From: Rugamonas violacea
GTDB taxonomy: Bacteria; Pseudomonadota; Gammaproteobacteria; Burkholderiales; Burkholderiaceae_D
DNA: 64,000 nt
Assembly: GCF_016461825.1 (NCBI RefSeq)
Contig: NZ_JAEMNU010000083.1
Coordinates: 68,866 to 132,865, forward strand
Direction of reading: 5' to 3'
Positions 32,306 through 42,690 of the stretch are shown piece after piece. Both the position numbers and the translations under genes were made by a program. The notes below the pieces were generated by a model. It had not been told where the DNA came from. It made no database searches and was given only the letters and a program-made list of their open reading frames with translations. Each line of letters opens with the position of its first letter. Positions within the stretch are counted from its first letter, which is position 1.

Positions 32306-33813
32306 ACCACCCCGCAACACCCCCCCCCTGCCGCGACGCGCTGCGCCGCATCGCCGGCCAGCTGATCATGATCCGCTTTCCCGGCACCGAGCTCGATGCC
32401 GCCACCGCCGCCTTCCTGCGGACCAACGCCATCCGCGCCGTCTGTCTGTTCCGCGGCAATATGCGCGACGCCGAGCAGCTAGGCCGCCTGACCGCCGCGC
32501 TGCGCGAGGTGATGGGTCCCGACTCGCTGATCGCCATCGACCAGGAAGGCGGCGCCGTGGTGCGCTCGACCTGGGTGCCGGCGCCGCCGGCGGCGATGGG
32601 CCTGGGCGCGGCCGACGACAAGGACCTGGCCTACCGCACCGGCGCCGCCGTGGCGCGCGCCGTCAAGTCGCTCGGCTTCAACTGGAACTTCGCCCCGGTG
32701 CTGGACCTGAACAACAACCCGCACAACCCGGTCATCGCCGAGCGCTCCTTCGGCGCCGAGCCGCGCCGCGCCGCCGAACTGGGCATGGCCTGGATGGCCG
32801 GCAGCCACGCCGAGGGCGTGGCCTGCTGCGTCAAGCACTTCCCCGGCCACGGCGACACCCACGTCGATTCGCACCGCGACCTGCCCACCGTCGACAAGCC
32901 GCTGGCCGAACTGGAACAGTTCGAATTCGCCCCCTTCCGCATGGCCGCGCCGGTGGCGCCGGCCATGATGACGGCGCACATCGTCTACCCCTCGCTCGAC
33001 GCCGACAATCCGGCCACCATGTCGCGCCGCATCCTGCACGATCTGCTGCGCGAGGAGTGGCAGTATCGCGGCATCATCATCACCGACGGCATGGACATGC
33101 ACGCCATCGCCGGCCGCTACGGCGTCGGCAAGGCCGCCGTGCGCGCACTGCAGGCCGGCGCCGACATGGTGATGGCGCTCGGCACCAACGAAACACAGGA
33201 AGAGACGCTGGACGCCATCGCCGACGCGCTGGCCGACGGCAGCCTGCTCATCGACGACATGAACCAAGCCCTGGCGCGCCTGGCCGCGCTGGCGCGGGCC
33301 TACCCGTGCCAGCCGCGCTCGTACAAGGAGGACCTCAGCGACCGCGTGCTGATGGCCGAGGGCTGGCGCCGCGCGCTGAGCGCCAAGGGCGCGCCGCAAC
33401 GCCCGGCGCGCGACGCCAGGCTGCGCCTGGTGGTACGCCAGGACGTGGTCAGCGACGGCGTCTCCGAAGCCGGCGTGCCGGCCGAGGCGGTGGCCGACTC
33501 GCTGCGCCGCCTGTTCGAGGTCGAACTGGTGACCTACGCCGACGCCGAGACCTTCGATTGGAGCGCGCTGCCGCAGGACGGCCGCTACACCGTGCTGGCC
33601 TCGACCTCGCGCCTGCGCTACGGCGCGCACGCCCGCAGCACCTGGCGCCCCGACCTGCACCTGGCGCTGTGGAACCCCTACCAGGCGCTCGACTTCGCCG
33701 CGCCGGCGCTGATCACCTACGGCTTCGCCGCGCCGGCGCTCGACGCCGTCAACGCCTGGCTGGCCGGCCAGTTGGAGGCCGGCGGCCGCGTGCCGGTGCC
33801 CGGCTTCGACTGA
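32302..33813 (+). CDS. nagZ: GH3 beta-N-acetylhexosaminidase (NagZ-like)
   Basis: This is a 503-residue glycoside hydrolase family 3 enzyme without a signal peptide, hence cytoplasmic. The NagZ signature KHFPGHGDTHVDSH spans 178-191, with D189/H191 as the His-Asp acid-base dyad; the nucleophile is D262 in IITDGMDM. The catalytic barrel ends near residue 340; the extra C-terminal domain (about 345-503) is absent from the short E. coli-type NagZ and resembles two-domain homologues. It would cleave GlcNAc from chitobiose or from GlcNAc-anhydroMurNAc. Its position between ABC and MFS genes favours hydrolysis of imported oligomers. Confidence 0.93.
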   Translation: MNHPATPPPCRDALRRIAGQLIMIRFPGTELDAATAAFLRTNAIRAVCLFRGNMRDAEQLGRLTAALREVMGPDSLIAIDQEGGAVVRSTWVPAPPAAMGLGAADDKDLAYRTGAAVARAVKSLGFNWNFAPVLDLNNNPHNPVIAERSFGAEPRRAAELGMAWMAGSHAEGVACCVKHFPGHGDTHVDSHRDLPTVDKPLAELEQFEFAPFRMAAPVAPAMMTAHIVYPSLDADNPATMSRRILHDLLREEWQYRGIIITDGMDMHAIAGRYGVGKAAVRALQAGADMVMALGTNETQEETLDAIADALADGSLLIDDMNQALARLAALARAYPCQPRSYKEDLSDRVLMAEGWRRALSAKGAPQRPARDARLRLVVRQDVVSDGVSEAGVPAEAVADSLRRLFEVELVTYADAETFDWSALPQDGRYTVLASTSRLRYGAHARSTWRPDLHLALWNPYQALDFAAPALITYGFAAPALDAVNAWLAGQLEAGGRVPVPGFD

Positions 33814-33873
33814 TCCCACAAACCGACAACAAACCAGCCGGCGACCACGCCGACACATGGAGATGACGCAGCG

Positions 33874-35189
33874 ATGAATAAGAACCACGACGTACGCAAT
33901 CCGAAATTCTGGGTCCCCAGCCTATACCTGGCGCAGGGCCTGCCCTTCTTTGCGGTGGCCATCGTGGCCAGCCAAATGCTCAAGAGTATGGGCGTTCCCA
34001 ACGACGAGTTGAACCACTGGACCGGCGTGATCGGCCTGGCCTGGGTCTTCAAGCCGTTGTGGAGTCCCTTCCTGGAACTGGCCAGCAGCAAGAAGCTGGT
34101 GGTGGTCGGCTTCCAGATCCTCGGCGGCGTTTGCCTCGGGCTGGTGGCGCTGGCGCTGCAGGCGCCGTTCTGGTTCGCCGCCTCGATGGCCATGCTGGCG
34201 CTGGTGGCGATCGCCTCGTCGACCCACGACATCGCCTGCGACGGCCTGTACATCACCAGCCTGGATGAAAAAGGCCAGGCGCAGTATGCCGGCTGGACCG
34301 GCACCTTCTTCAACGCCGGCAAGTTCTTCACCACCGGCGCCCTGCTGCTGCTGGCCGGCCACTTCGAGAAGACCCTCGGCGTGGTGCCGGCGTGGACCAT
34401 CTGCTTCGGCATCCTGGCCGGGTTGATGCTGGCGCTGGGCGCCTACAACAGCTGGGCGCTGCCGCAGGCGAAGAACGTCATCGCCGCCGACATCACCGCC
34501 AAGGCCATCGCCCGCACCCTGTTCGAAGTCATCGTCGACTTCCTAAAAAAACCCGGCATCTGGGTCTCCATCGTCTTCATCATCCTGTTCCGCGCCGGCG
34601 AGGCGCAGGTGCAGGCGATCGGTCCGCTGTTCCTGCGCGAGGCGCGCGAACTGGGCGGCCTGGGTTTGTCGACCGCCGAAGTGGGCGCCGTCTACGGCAC
34701 CGTCGGCACCGTCGCCTTCGTGGTCGGCAGCATCGCCGGCGGCTACTTCACCTCCTGGCTGGGCCTGAAGCGCGCCATCCTCTGGCTGATCCTGGCGGTC
34801 AACCTGCCCAACGTGGTGTTCTACCTGCTGTCGGCCTACCAGCCGACCGAGCTGCTGGTGATCGGCACCGCGCTCAGCGTCGAGATGTTCGGCTACGGCT
34901 TCGGCTTCGTCGGCCTGATCCTGTACATGATGCAGGTGGTCGCGCCGGGCAAATACCAGACCGCCCACTATGCCTTCGCCACCGGCATCATGCAGCTCGG
35001 CCTGGTGCTGTTCAAACTGGTCAGCGGCGACATCCAGATCGCCATCGGCTACCAGCACTTCTTCATCTGGGTCATGCTCAGCGCCGTGCCGGTGGCGGTG
35101 CTGTCGCAGATCATTCCGATGAGCGCGCGGCCGCAGCCGGAAGACGAGGCGGTGGCGCAGCCCAAGCCGGCCGTGGCCAAGGCCGGTTG

Positions 35190-35190
<1 letters not shown>
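33874..35190 (+). CDS. MFS transporter, AmpG-like
   Basis: This is a 438-residue, 12-helix major facilitator. The opening [20 protein letters not shown] and the region [20 protein letters not shown] match the AmpG/PAT family, which imports GlcNAc-anhydro-muropeptides in other bacteria. Here it lies in a GlcNAc/chitin operon beside a GH3 hexosaminidase, so it may move chitobiose, GlcNAc or muropeptides; the substrate is open. ATG at 33874 with GGAG upstream. The stop overlaps the ATPase start (TGATG). Confidence 0.88.
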
Positions 35191-36392
<1,202 letters not shown>

Positions 36393-36605
36393 CGCGGCGC
36401 GGCGCCGCGCGCACGCTAGCCCGCGCGCCGGCCGGCGCCGGTTTTATGTAACAATATGGCCGATTTGCCGGGCCGCCCTTCTCCTTCCCCGCAAGGAGTG
36501 GCAGAATGTGCGGTTTTGGCGGATTCACCGAATTCGCAGGTCCCTAAGCGACGATGCGGCCCACCAGCGCCGCGCGTCATCGTGTCTTTGATTGAAGGAT
36601 AATCC

Positions 36606-37919
36606 ATGTCCCACTTCCGTCTCGCCCGTATCAGCCTGATCCTGGCCGCCATCGGCCTGAATGCCGCCCCCGCCCTGCTGGGCATGTCGTCCGCCAGCGC
36701 CGCCGAAAAAGCCGCCGCGCCGGTCGCGGAAGCGCCTAAACCGGATACGGTGCGCCCGGAGATCTACAAGCTGGTCGACCCGACCCAGATCAAGGACCTG
36801 ATGACGGCGAAGAACTACGCCGAGGTGCAAAGCCGCATCGACCAGGCCGAAGCGATGGCCAACAAGACCCCATACGAAGACTTCGTCCTGAACCGCATGC
36901 GCGTGGCGCTCGGCTCGTCCACCAACAACAACGCCCTGGCCATGCCGGCGCTGGAAGCGGTGATCAACTCGGGCAAGCTGCCTGGCACCGACCAGATCCA
37001 GTTCATCCAGGCGCTGGGCAATATGTACTACAACGCCAAGGACTACCCGAAAGCCATCGCCTGGTTCACCCGCTACCAGACCGAGTCGGGCGACACCAAG
37101 TCGGTGCGGCCATACATCCTGCGCGCCATGTTCTTCAACAATGACTTCGCCACCGTCAAGACCGAAGTCGAGAAGGACCTGGCCGCCGCCAAGGCCGCCG
37201 GCACCCGCCCGCCCATCGAACTGCTGCAACTGCAAGCCAACGTCGGCGCCAAGACCAAGGACACCGCCCTGTACCTGGTGGCGATCGAAGGCCTGGTCAC
37301 CTACTACCCGACCGAAGCCTACTGGACCGACCTGCTGAGCCGCACCCAGGGCAAGGCCAGCTATTCGCAGCGCCTCCAGCTCGACATGCTGCGCCTGCAG
37401 AAGGCCGTGCTGAGCAAGCTGGCACCCGAGGACTACACCGACCTGGCCGAACTGGCGCTGCAGGCCGGCTTCTTCGTCGAAGCGAAAAAGGCCATGGACG
37501 CCGGTTTCGAAACGGGCGAACTGGGCACCGGCCCGAACGCCGCCAAGCACAAGAAGCTGCGCGACCAGGCCAACAAGGGCGCGGCGGACGACGCCAAGAC
37601 CATCGCCAGCGGCGAAGCCTCGGCCGCCAAGTCGAAGGACGGCGTCGGCCTGGTCAACCTGGGTTACGCCTACGTCACGATGGACCAGTTCGACAAGGGT
37701 CTGGAGCTGATGGAAAAAGGGATCGCCAAGGGCGTGCTGAAAAACCCTGACGACGCCAAGCTGCGCCTGGCCTACGCCTACGCGATGGCCGGCAAAAAAG
37801 CCGAAGCCGTCAAGGCGCTCAGCGCCATCCAAGGCGCCGACGGCCGCAACGACCTGGCCCGCTACTGGCTGATCTGGCTGAACCGCGCCGAAACCGCAGC
37901 GCCGGCCGCCGCCAAGTAA
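36606..37919 (+). CDS. secreted tetratricopeptide-repeat protein
   Basis: This is a 437-residue exported protein. The signal peptide (about 1-33, ending SASAA) precedes a helical-repeat body. TPR-like helices are visible at about 135-165 (QFIQALGNMYYNAKDYPKAI) and about 345-415 (VNLGYAYVTMDQFDKGLELM; LRLAYAYAMAGKKAEAVKAL). It has no enzymatic motif. Family members are common in Oxalobacteraceae but uncharacterised. It lies 213 bp after the nag operon and before a terminator, so it is probably its own transcript. A role in chitin use is possible only by proximity. Confidence 0.82.
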   Translation: MSHFRLARISLILAAIGLNAAPALLGMSSASAAEKAAAPVAEAPKPDTVRPEIYKLVDPTQIKDLMTAKNYAEVQSRIDQAEAMANKTPYEDFVLNRMRVALGSSTNNNALAMPALEAVINSGKLPGTDQIQFIQALGNMYYNAKDYPKAIAWFTRYQTESGDTKSVRPYILRAMFFNNDFATVKTEVEKDLAAAKAAGTRPPIELLQLQANVGAKTKDTALYLVAIEGLVTYYPTEAYWTDLLSRTQGKASYSQRLQLDMLRLQKAVLSKLAPEDYTDLAELALQAGFFVEAKKAMDAGFETGELGTGPNAAKHKKLRDQANKGAADDAKTIASGEASAAKSKDGVGLVNLGYAYVTMDQFDKGLELMEKGIAKGVLKNPDDAKLRLAYAYAMAGKKAEAVKALSAIQGADGRNDLARYWLIWLNRAETAAPAAAK

Positions 37920-37949
37920 TGCCGCGCCGGCGCCAGCCGGCCACCTAAC

Positions 37950-37990
37950 AAAAAAGCTGGACGGTTCACACGAACCGCCCAGCTTTTTTG
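37950..37990 (+). terminator. rho-independent terminator after TPR gene
   Basis: AAAAAGCTGG..CGGTTC pairs with GAACCG..CCAGCTTTTT around an ACAC loop; T runs follow. The A-rich left flank means it may also stop minus-strand transcription from the chitinase gene. Confidence 0.9.
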
Positions 37991-38035
37991 TTTTTCAAAG
38001 GCCCGCGCGGCGCCGACAAAACCCAGGAGCGCGAT

Positions 38036-38086
38036 CTGGGGTCGGACCCGCCGGGTCCGACCCCGGCTCTTTGCCGGTGGGGTTTC
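38036..38086. repeat. REP-like palindromic element, copy 2
   Basis: CTGGGGTCGGACCCGCCGGG begins the copy; the paired arm GGGTCCGACCCC follows immediately, then CGGCTCTTTGCCGGTGGGGTTT. It differs from copies 1 and 3 at only a few positions and ends about 9 bp from the chitinase stop codon. Confidence 0.9.
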
Positions 38087-38094
38087 TCCGCGCG

Positions 38095-39408
38095 CTAGCG
38101 CCCCAGCGCCTCGGCCAAGGCGCCGCCCAGCGTCTGGCCGCCGTCCGCGCTCAACTCCCAGAACATCGCGCCGCGCAGCCTGGCACTGCGGATGTACGCC
38201 GCCTTGGCGCGCAACGACGCCTCGTCCTCATAGCTGATCCAGCTGCCGCTGCCGGCGTGGTGCAGATACGGCGCCTGCGCCTTGGCGTTCCAGTGCCGCA
38301 CATAGCCCTTGCCACCCAGCGTATAGCGGCCCTGTCCATCGGCCAGCAGCAAACCCTGTTGTAACAGATGAGCGAAGCTGTAGCTCGACGCGCCATCGTT
38401 GCCACCGTCGGCCGCGCCGGCGCAGGCCTGGTACTGGCCATCGCCGGCCGGCCCGGGCGCGCAGCCCTTCCAGCCGTAGCCATAAAACGGCAGCCCCAAG
38501 ACCAGCTGCTGCGGTGCCACGCCGGCGGCCAGGTAGCGGCGCACCGAGGCCACGCCGTACAAGCCGCCATCCTTGAGCGGATCGGCCGGGTCCACATCCA
38601 GCGCGGCCAGGTGGCCGCTGCTCTTCTCCCACGGCATATGGAAGTCGTAGGACATGATGTTGATCCAATCCAGACTGGCCGCCAACGCCTTGATCCAGGC
38701 GCCGCCCTGCGGCCCGTCGCTGACGAAGGAGGCGTTGGCGCCGGCGGCGATGGTGATCAGATAGTGCTTGCCGTCGGCGCGGCCGGCAAGGGTGAAGGCG
38801 GCGCGCAGCTCGCGCGCCAAGGTGACGTAGTTCTGCTTGTCGGCGGCGCGCTCGCACAGCTGGCCGATGGTGCAGGCCACACCCACCGCGCCCGGATACT
38901 CCCAGTCGATGTCGACGCCGTCGAGGTCGAAGCGGCGCAGCAGCGCCAGCGTCGACGCCACGAAGGCGGCGCGCGCGGCCGGCTCGGCGGCCAGGTTGGA
39001 AAACTGATTCGACCAGTTCCAGCCGCCCACCGACAGCAGCACGCGCAGCTTGGGATTGGCCTGCTTGAGCGCGACCAGCGCGCGCAGGTTGGCGGCGTCC
39101 CGCACGGCGTCGGCCAGCACCAGCGTGCCGTCGGCCGGCTGGTGCGCCGCGCCGCCGGCGTCCTGGCATGGCGCCAGCCCGCCGGTGGCAGGATCGGGAT
39201 TGCCGTGACGGCCGTCGCGGCAGGTATCGAGGAAGGCATACATCAGCACCGTCAACTTGCGCGCATCGATGTTGGCGGCGCTGGGCGCGAAGCTGGCCGA
39301 CTTCCAGCCCGGATAGTAGCCGACGATCTCGGCGCAATGCAGCGACGGCGGCGCCAACGCCGCCAACCCGGCCCAAGCCAGCCCCGCCACATTCACAGTC
39401 ATGCGCAT
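38095..39408 (-). CDS. GH18 family chitinase
   Basis: This is a 437-residue exported chitinase. The signal peptide (about 1-25, ending LHCA) is followed by a GH18 barrel: IVGYYPGWKSASF, LLSVGGWNWSNQF (SxGG), the catalytic DGVDIDWEY at 163-171 with acid E170, and NIMSYDFHMPWE (YDF stabiliser). It has no chitin-binding domain. It hydrolyses beta-1,4-GlcNAc bonds outside the inner membrane, supplying oligomers to the TonB receptor encoded upstream. I chose the ATG at 39408 (GGAG 7 nt upstream) rather than a longer start that would run into the repeat. A terminator hairpin lies just upstream. Confidence 0.95.
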   Translation of the reverse strand: MRMTVNVAGLAWAGLAALAPPSLHCAEIVGYYPGWKSASFAPSAANIDARKLTVLMYAFLDTCRDGRHGNPDPATGGLAPCQDAGGAAHQPADGTLVLADAVRDAANLRALVALKQANPKLRVLLSVGGWNWSNQFSNLAAEPAARAAFVASTLALLRRFDLDGVDIDWEYPGAVGVACTIGQLCERAADKQNYVTLARELRAAFTLAGRADGKHYLITIAAGANASFVSDGPQGGAWIKALAASLDWINIMSYDFHMPWEKSSGHLAALDVDPADPLKDGGLYGVASVRRYLAAGVAPQQLVLGLPFYGYGWKGCAPGPAGDGQYQACAGAADGGNDGASSYSFAHLLQQGLLLADGQGRYTLGGKGYVRHWNAKAQAPYLHHAGSGSWISYEDEASLRAKAAYIRSARLRGAMFWELSADGGQTLGGALAEALGR

Positions 39409-39432
39409 ACGTTTACTCCATTCATCGCCATC

Positions 39433-39459
39433 AAAAAAAGGCCGCCAACAATGGCGGCC
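39433..39459 (-). terminator. rho-independent terminator between TonB receptor and chitinase genes
   Basis: On the minus strand GGCCGCCA/TGGCGGCC forms an 8-bp stem with a 4-nt loop followed by seven T residues. It terminates the TonB receptor message but also sits only about 24 bp before the chitinase ATG on the same strand, so it could limit or attenuate chitinase transcription. Confidence 0.85.
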
Positions 39460-39461
39460 CT

Positions 39462-39567
39462 CCCCCGGGGTCAGTGCCGACATTCGGACATTTCCCGGTT
39501 GCTATAGAAGCCGCGGCGACAGCCTACGCTCGAGCTCGTGTCCGAATGTCGGCACTGACCCCGGGGG
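39462..39567. repeat. perfect 29-bp inverted repeat with 48-bp spacer
   Basis: The left arm (39462-39490) begins CCCCCGGGGTCAGTGCCGAC; the right arm (39539-39567) is its exact reverse complement. The spacer is CG-rich. The GGGGTCAGTGCCGAC word recalls the GGGGTCGGACC REP-like elements but is a different sequence. It lies between the TonB receptor and the terminator. Confidence 0.92.
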
Positions 39568-39608
39568 CTGAGCCCGGGGGGAGGTGGTGGGGCGCGGGAC
39601 GGGCGGGG

Positions 39609-42311
39609 TCAGTATTTGATGCGCACGCCGCCGTAGACCGTTTTGCCGTTCTTGTAGACGCCGGCGATCTGCGTGGTGTCGGTCTTGAACACGGTCAGCA
39701 GCGGGTCGTTCAGGTTTTGCGCTTCCAGCGTGAACTGCACCGACTTGTTGAAAGTATAGTTCAAGGAGACGTTCAGGGAACCGTTGGCGCTTTGGAAATA
39801 ATCGCTGCCGCCGCGATTGCCCAGCTTGTAGGTCGAGCGGTGGCTGTAGCCGAGCCGCGCGCTGAAGCGCTCATCCTCGTAGAACGCGCCGATGTTGTAC
39901 GCGTTCTTCGAGGTGCCGTACAGCGAGCAGTCTTCGCCGGCCTTGCCGTTGCAGGTGCCGTCGGCCAACTTGCCGCTCTGCTTGCCGTCGGCGTAGCTGT
40001 AGTTGGCCGAAACGCCGAAGCCGCCCCAAATGCTCTGCTCATACGCGCCGTTGAAGCCGCTCAGGGTGCCGTCGGTGTTGACCGGCGCCGAGATGTCGTA
40101 GTTGGCGATGGCGCCCTGCTTGGAGGCGTCGGCGTAGGCCAGCACGCTATGGCCGTAGGCGATCACGCCCTTGAGCTTGCTGGCGAACAGGCCGGCCGAG
40201 AGCATCGCCTTGGGCGCGAAGTACCACTCCAGCGCGACGTCGATGTTGTTGCTGCGGATGGGCTTGAGGAAGGGGTTGCTGCCCACGCCGGTGTGCTGCA
40301 GGTCGCTCAGCTCGTTGCCGGCCAGTTGGCCGAAATCGGGCCGCGACATGCCACGGTTGAGGGCGAAGCGGCCGACCAGGCTGGGCGCCAGATCGGCGCG
40401 CAGGTTCAGGCTGGGCAGGAAGTCCTTGAAGCTTTGCTCGTAGTTCGGCTGGCCGCCCGGCAGGAAGGCGCGGATGTCCATCTCGGTGCGCACCACGCGC
40501 ACGCCGACGTTGCCGCCGACCGCCTCGCTCGGCTGCAAGGTGGCCATCAGGTAGGCCGCCGCCGCGTTCTCCTTGATGTTGTATTCCTGCTGCGTGGCGT
40601 GGCTGTTGAAGGTGGCGTACTTGGCCACCCACGAGGCGACGTAGTCGTTGCTGATCTTGAAGGGGCTGAAGCCCGGCGTCGGGTTGACCGGCAGATTGCC
40701 GTACCAGTTGCTGCCGTAGTTGCCGATGGCGCTGTCGGGAATCTGCGCGTCGTCGCCCGAGCCGGCGCCCAAGGTCATGGCCAGCTTGGTCAGGTCGCGC
40801 TGGTGCTTGGCGTAACGCACACCGAACTTGATCGACGGCAGCTTGTCGAAGGAGAGCTTGAGTTCGCCGTCGGCCTGGCCGTAGCTTTCCTTGTCGCTCG
40901 ACTCGGTGTAACTGCCCCAGCCGCCGATGCCGCCGCCGGCGCGGACGAATTTGTCGCCGCCGGGCACGTTCAGCACGAAGATGCCGTCCGGCGTCAGGCT
41001 GTAGCCGGCGCCCTGGTTCCAGCCGCTTTGCACTTCGAAACCGACGTCCTTGGTGCGGCCGCCGCCGCTGGTGTGGCCCAGCTTGCCGGTGACGGTCAAG
41101 TCCTGGTCGACCACCCATTTGGCGTCGAAGTTGACGAAGGTCGAGTCGGTCTTGGCATCCGGGCGGGCGGCGACGTCCTCGATCACCGAATAGGCGCCGG
41201 CGCTGTTGCTGCCGAAGGCGCTCTTGTCGTAGAACACCGAGGTGATGGTGTTGCCCGCCACGGTGACCGGGCCGCTGGGCTTGACCGACTTGCCGTCGCC
41301 GCCGGGGCCGTTGACGGCGTTGATGGTGTTGGCCATGTAGTTGGTGTTGTAGTTCTTCGCGTCGACCGTCGAGCGGAAGCCCGACAGGTCCAGCGTGACG
41401 TTGCCGAGCGGCTTCCATTGCGCTTCGATATAGCCGCCCTGGCGCTTGCGCTCCTGCTCGAACAGCACGGCGCCGCTGAGCAGGCTGATGTTCTTGCCGG
41501 CCAGCGCCGGGTCGGCGTAGTTGGCGCCGGTCTTGTCCCACCACACGCCCTCGGAGCCGGCGCGCTGCAATTTGCGGGTCTGCGAGAACAGCTGGGCCAG
41601 CACGCCGAAGGTGTTCTCGGCGTTCTTCCAGTTGAACAGCGCGGTGACGGCCGGGTCGGTCGACTTGGCCGCCGTCGAGTAGGCCGCCTCGGCCGACAGC
41701 GAGGTGCTCAGCGCCTGCTTGAAGTCGAGCGGCTTGCGGGTCTGGATGTCGACCGTGCCGGCGGCGCCGCCTTCGATCAGATCGGCCTGCGCCGACTTGT
41801 GCACGACGATGCGGCCCACCAGGTCGGACGGCAGGACGGTGTAGGAGACGCTGCGGCCGCCGCTGGAAATGTTCGGACCGTACCAGTCGCCGCTCGACAC
41901 GGTGTGGCCGTTCAAGGTGGTCAGGGTCAGCTGCGACGGCAGGCCGCGCAACTGGACGTGCTCGTTCTCGCCGAACGAGCCCTCGGCCGAACCGGCGCTG
42001 GTGGTGGTCACGCCGGGCACGCGGGCCAGCGAATCGGCGACGTTTTTGTCGGGCATCTTGCCGACGTCCTCGGCGGTGACGACCTCGACCAGGCTGTCGG
42101 CGAGCTTCTTCTGGTTCAGCGATTGTTGCAGCGAGGCGCGGATGCCGGTCACCACCACCACCTCGTCCTTGCCGGCGGCCTGCTGGGCCTGGGCCTGGAG
42201 CGGCAGCGCCGCGCCCATCACCAGCAGCGCCACGGCCGCCGCGATCGGCTTCAGCCTGCGGCCGGCCGTGTTCATGTCGACCATACCAATTGCGCTCAGA
42301 TTGCGTTTCAT
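39609..42311 (-). CDS. TonB-dependent receptor, probable chito-oligosaccharide transporter
   Basis: This is a 900-residue outer-membrane receptor. A long signal (about 1-42, ending LQAQAQ) precedes the TonB-box region (KDEVVVVTGIRASLQQSLNQ), a plug domain (about 60-190; LARVPGVTTTSAGSAEGSFG, VQLRGLPSQLTLTTLNGHTV) and a beta-barrel ending VYGGVRIKY. The overall pattern is the TonB-Xanth-Caul class that often takes up carbohydrates. Location beside a chitinase and two GntR regulators, and shared operator-like sites with the nag operon, suggest chito-oligosaccharides as cargo. The ATG has GGGAGAAAAC upstream. Confidence 0.93.
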   Translation of the reverse strand: MKRNLSAIGMVDMNTAGRRLKPIAAAVALLVMGAALPLQAQAQQAAGKDEVVVVTGIRASLQQSLNQKKLADSLVEVVTAEDVGKMPDKNVADSLARVPGVTTTSAGSAEGSFGENEHVQLRGLPSQLTLTTLNGHTVSSGDWYGPNISSGGRSVSYTVLPSDLVGRIVVHKSAQADLIEGGAAGTVDIQTRKPLDFKQALSTSLSAEAAYSTAAKSTDPAVTALFNWKNAENTFGVLAQLFSQTRKLQRAGSEGVWWDKTGANYADPALAGKNISLLSGAVLFEQERKRQGGYIEAQWKPLGNVTLDLSGFRSTVDAKNYNTNYMANTINAVNGPGGDGKSVKPSGPVTVAGNTITSVFYDKSAFGSNSAGAYSVIEDVAARPDAKTDSTFVNFDAKWVVDQDLTVTGKLGHTSGGGRTKDVGFEVQSGWNQGAGYSLTPDGIFVLNVPGGDKFVRAGGGIGGWGSYTESSDKESYGQADGELKLSFDKLPSIKFGVRYAKHQRDLTKLAMTLGAGSGDDAQIPDSAIGNYGSNWYGNLPVNPTPGFSPFKISNDYVASWVAKYATFNSHATQQEYNIKENAAAAYLMATLQPSEAVGGNVGVRVVRTEMDIRAFLPGGQPNYEQSFKDFLPSLNLRADLAPSLVGRFALNRGMSRPDFGQLAGNELSDLQHTGVGSNPFLKPIRSNNIDVALEWYFAPKAMLSAGLFASKLKGVIAYGHSVLAYADASKQGAIANYDISAPVNTDGTLSGFNGAYEQSIWGGFGVSANYSYADGKQSGKLADGTCNGKAGEDCSLYGTSKNAYNIGAFYEDERFSARLGYSHRSTYKLGNRGGSDYFQSANGSLNVSLNYTFNKSVQFTLEAQNLNDPLLTVFKTDTTQIAGVYKNGKTVYGGVRIKY

Positions 42312-42451
42312 GTTTTCTCCCTTGATTGCGGCTTCGCTGCGGAAACCGTTTCTTTTTTATAAAGATCAATTGGTGTCCGCCAACAATGCGGCGTCCCAAG
42401 GATCCCTTCTTTGCCAGCACTTACAGAACCAATCCAACGCCAATATACGCC

Positions 42452-42466
42452 GGTTAAATACCGGAA
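42452..42466. promoter_or_regulatory. palindromic operator candidate upstream of TonB receptor
   Basis: CCGGT-TAAAT-ACCGG is a perfect 5-bp inverted repeat around TAAAT. Its bottom strand GGTATTTAACCGG matches 12 of 13 bases with the site in front of the nag operon. It lies 2 bp upstream of a TATATT -10-like box for the receptor gene, a position suited to repression. Confidence 0.65.
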
Positions 42467-42588
42467 CACTACCAATTTAATAGCGATTATTAGCATGTTG
42501 CAAGCCACACACAGACCACTTTGCGCAAATTTCCGCACCGTTTTGATGCATTCCCCAGCGTCGTAGGTAGAAACCGTAGAGCGCCGAG

Positions 42589-42621
42589 TAATACCAACGT
42601 CGCGGTCTTTTTTTGGTATTA
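42589..42621. promoter_or_regulatory. 9-bp inverted repeat TAATACCAA/TTGGTATTA, possible GntR operator
   Basis: The arms at 42589-42597 and 42613-42621 are exact reverse complements with a 15-bp spacer. They lie about 70-100 bp before the GntR start codon and contain the AATACC/GGTATT word found at other sites in the chitin/GlcNAc genes; autoregulation is plausible. Confidence 0.55.
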
Positions 42622-42690
42622 TCCAGCGACACATTTGACACAAAGGCAGGCGCGCCAAGTACGCGCCGCCACGACGGGAGACCCACAGGA

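Larger units (their letters stand above)
42312..42690. other. 379-bp divergent regulatory region
   Basis: This region lies between the TonB receptor (minus) and GntR (plus) genes. It contains the operator-like palindrome at 42452-42466, a TATATT box at 42444-42449 on the minus strand, and the paired TAATACCAA/TTGGTATTA arms at 42589-42621. No gene is supported. Confidence 0.6.

Noticed and set aside
39168-42362. A plus-strand open frame of over 1000 codons opposite the TonB receptor gene.
   Set aside because: It is the antisense shadow of a well-conserved gene in high-G+C DNA; it is Arg/Gly/Ala/Val-rich with no recognisable domain. Similar long antisense frames oppose the M16 peptidase, alaS and M13 peptidase genes.
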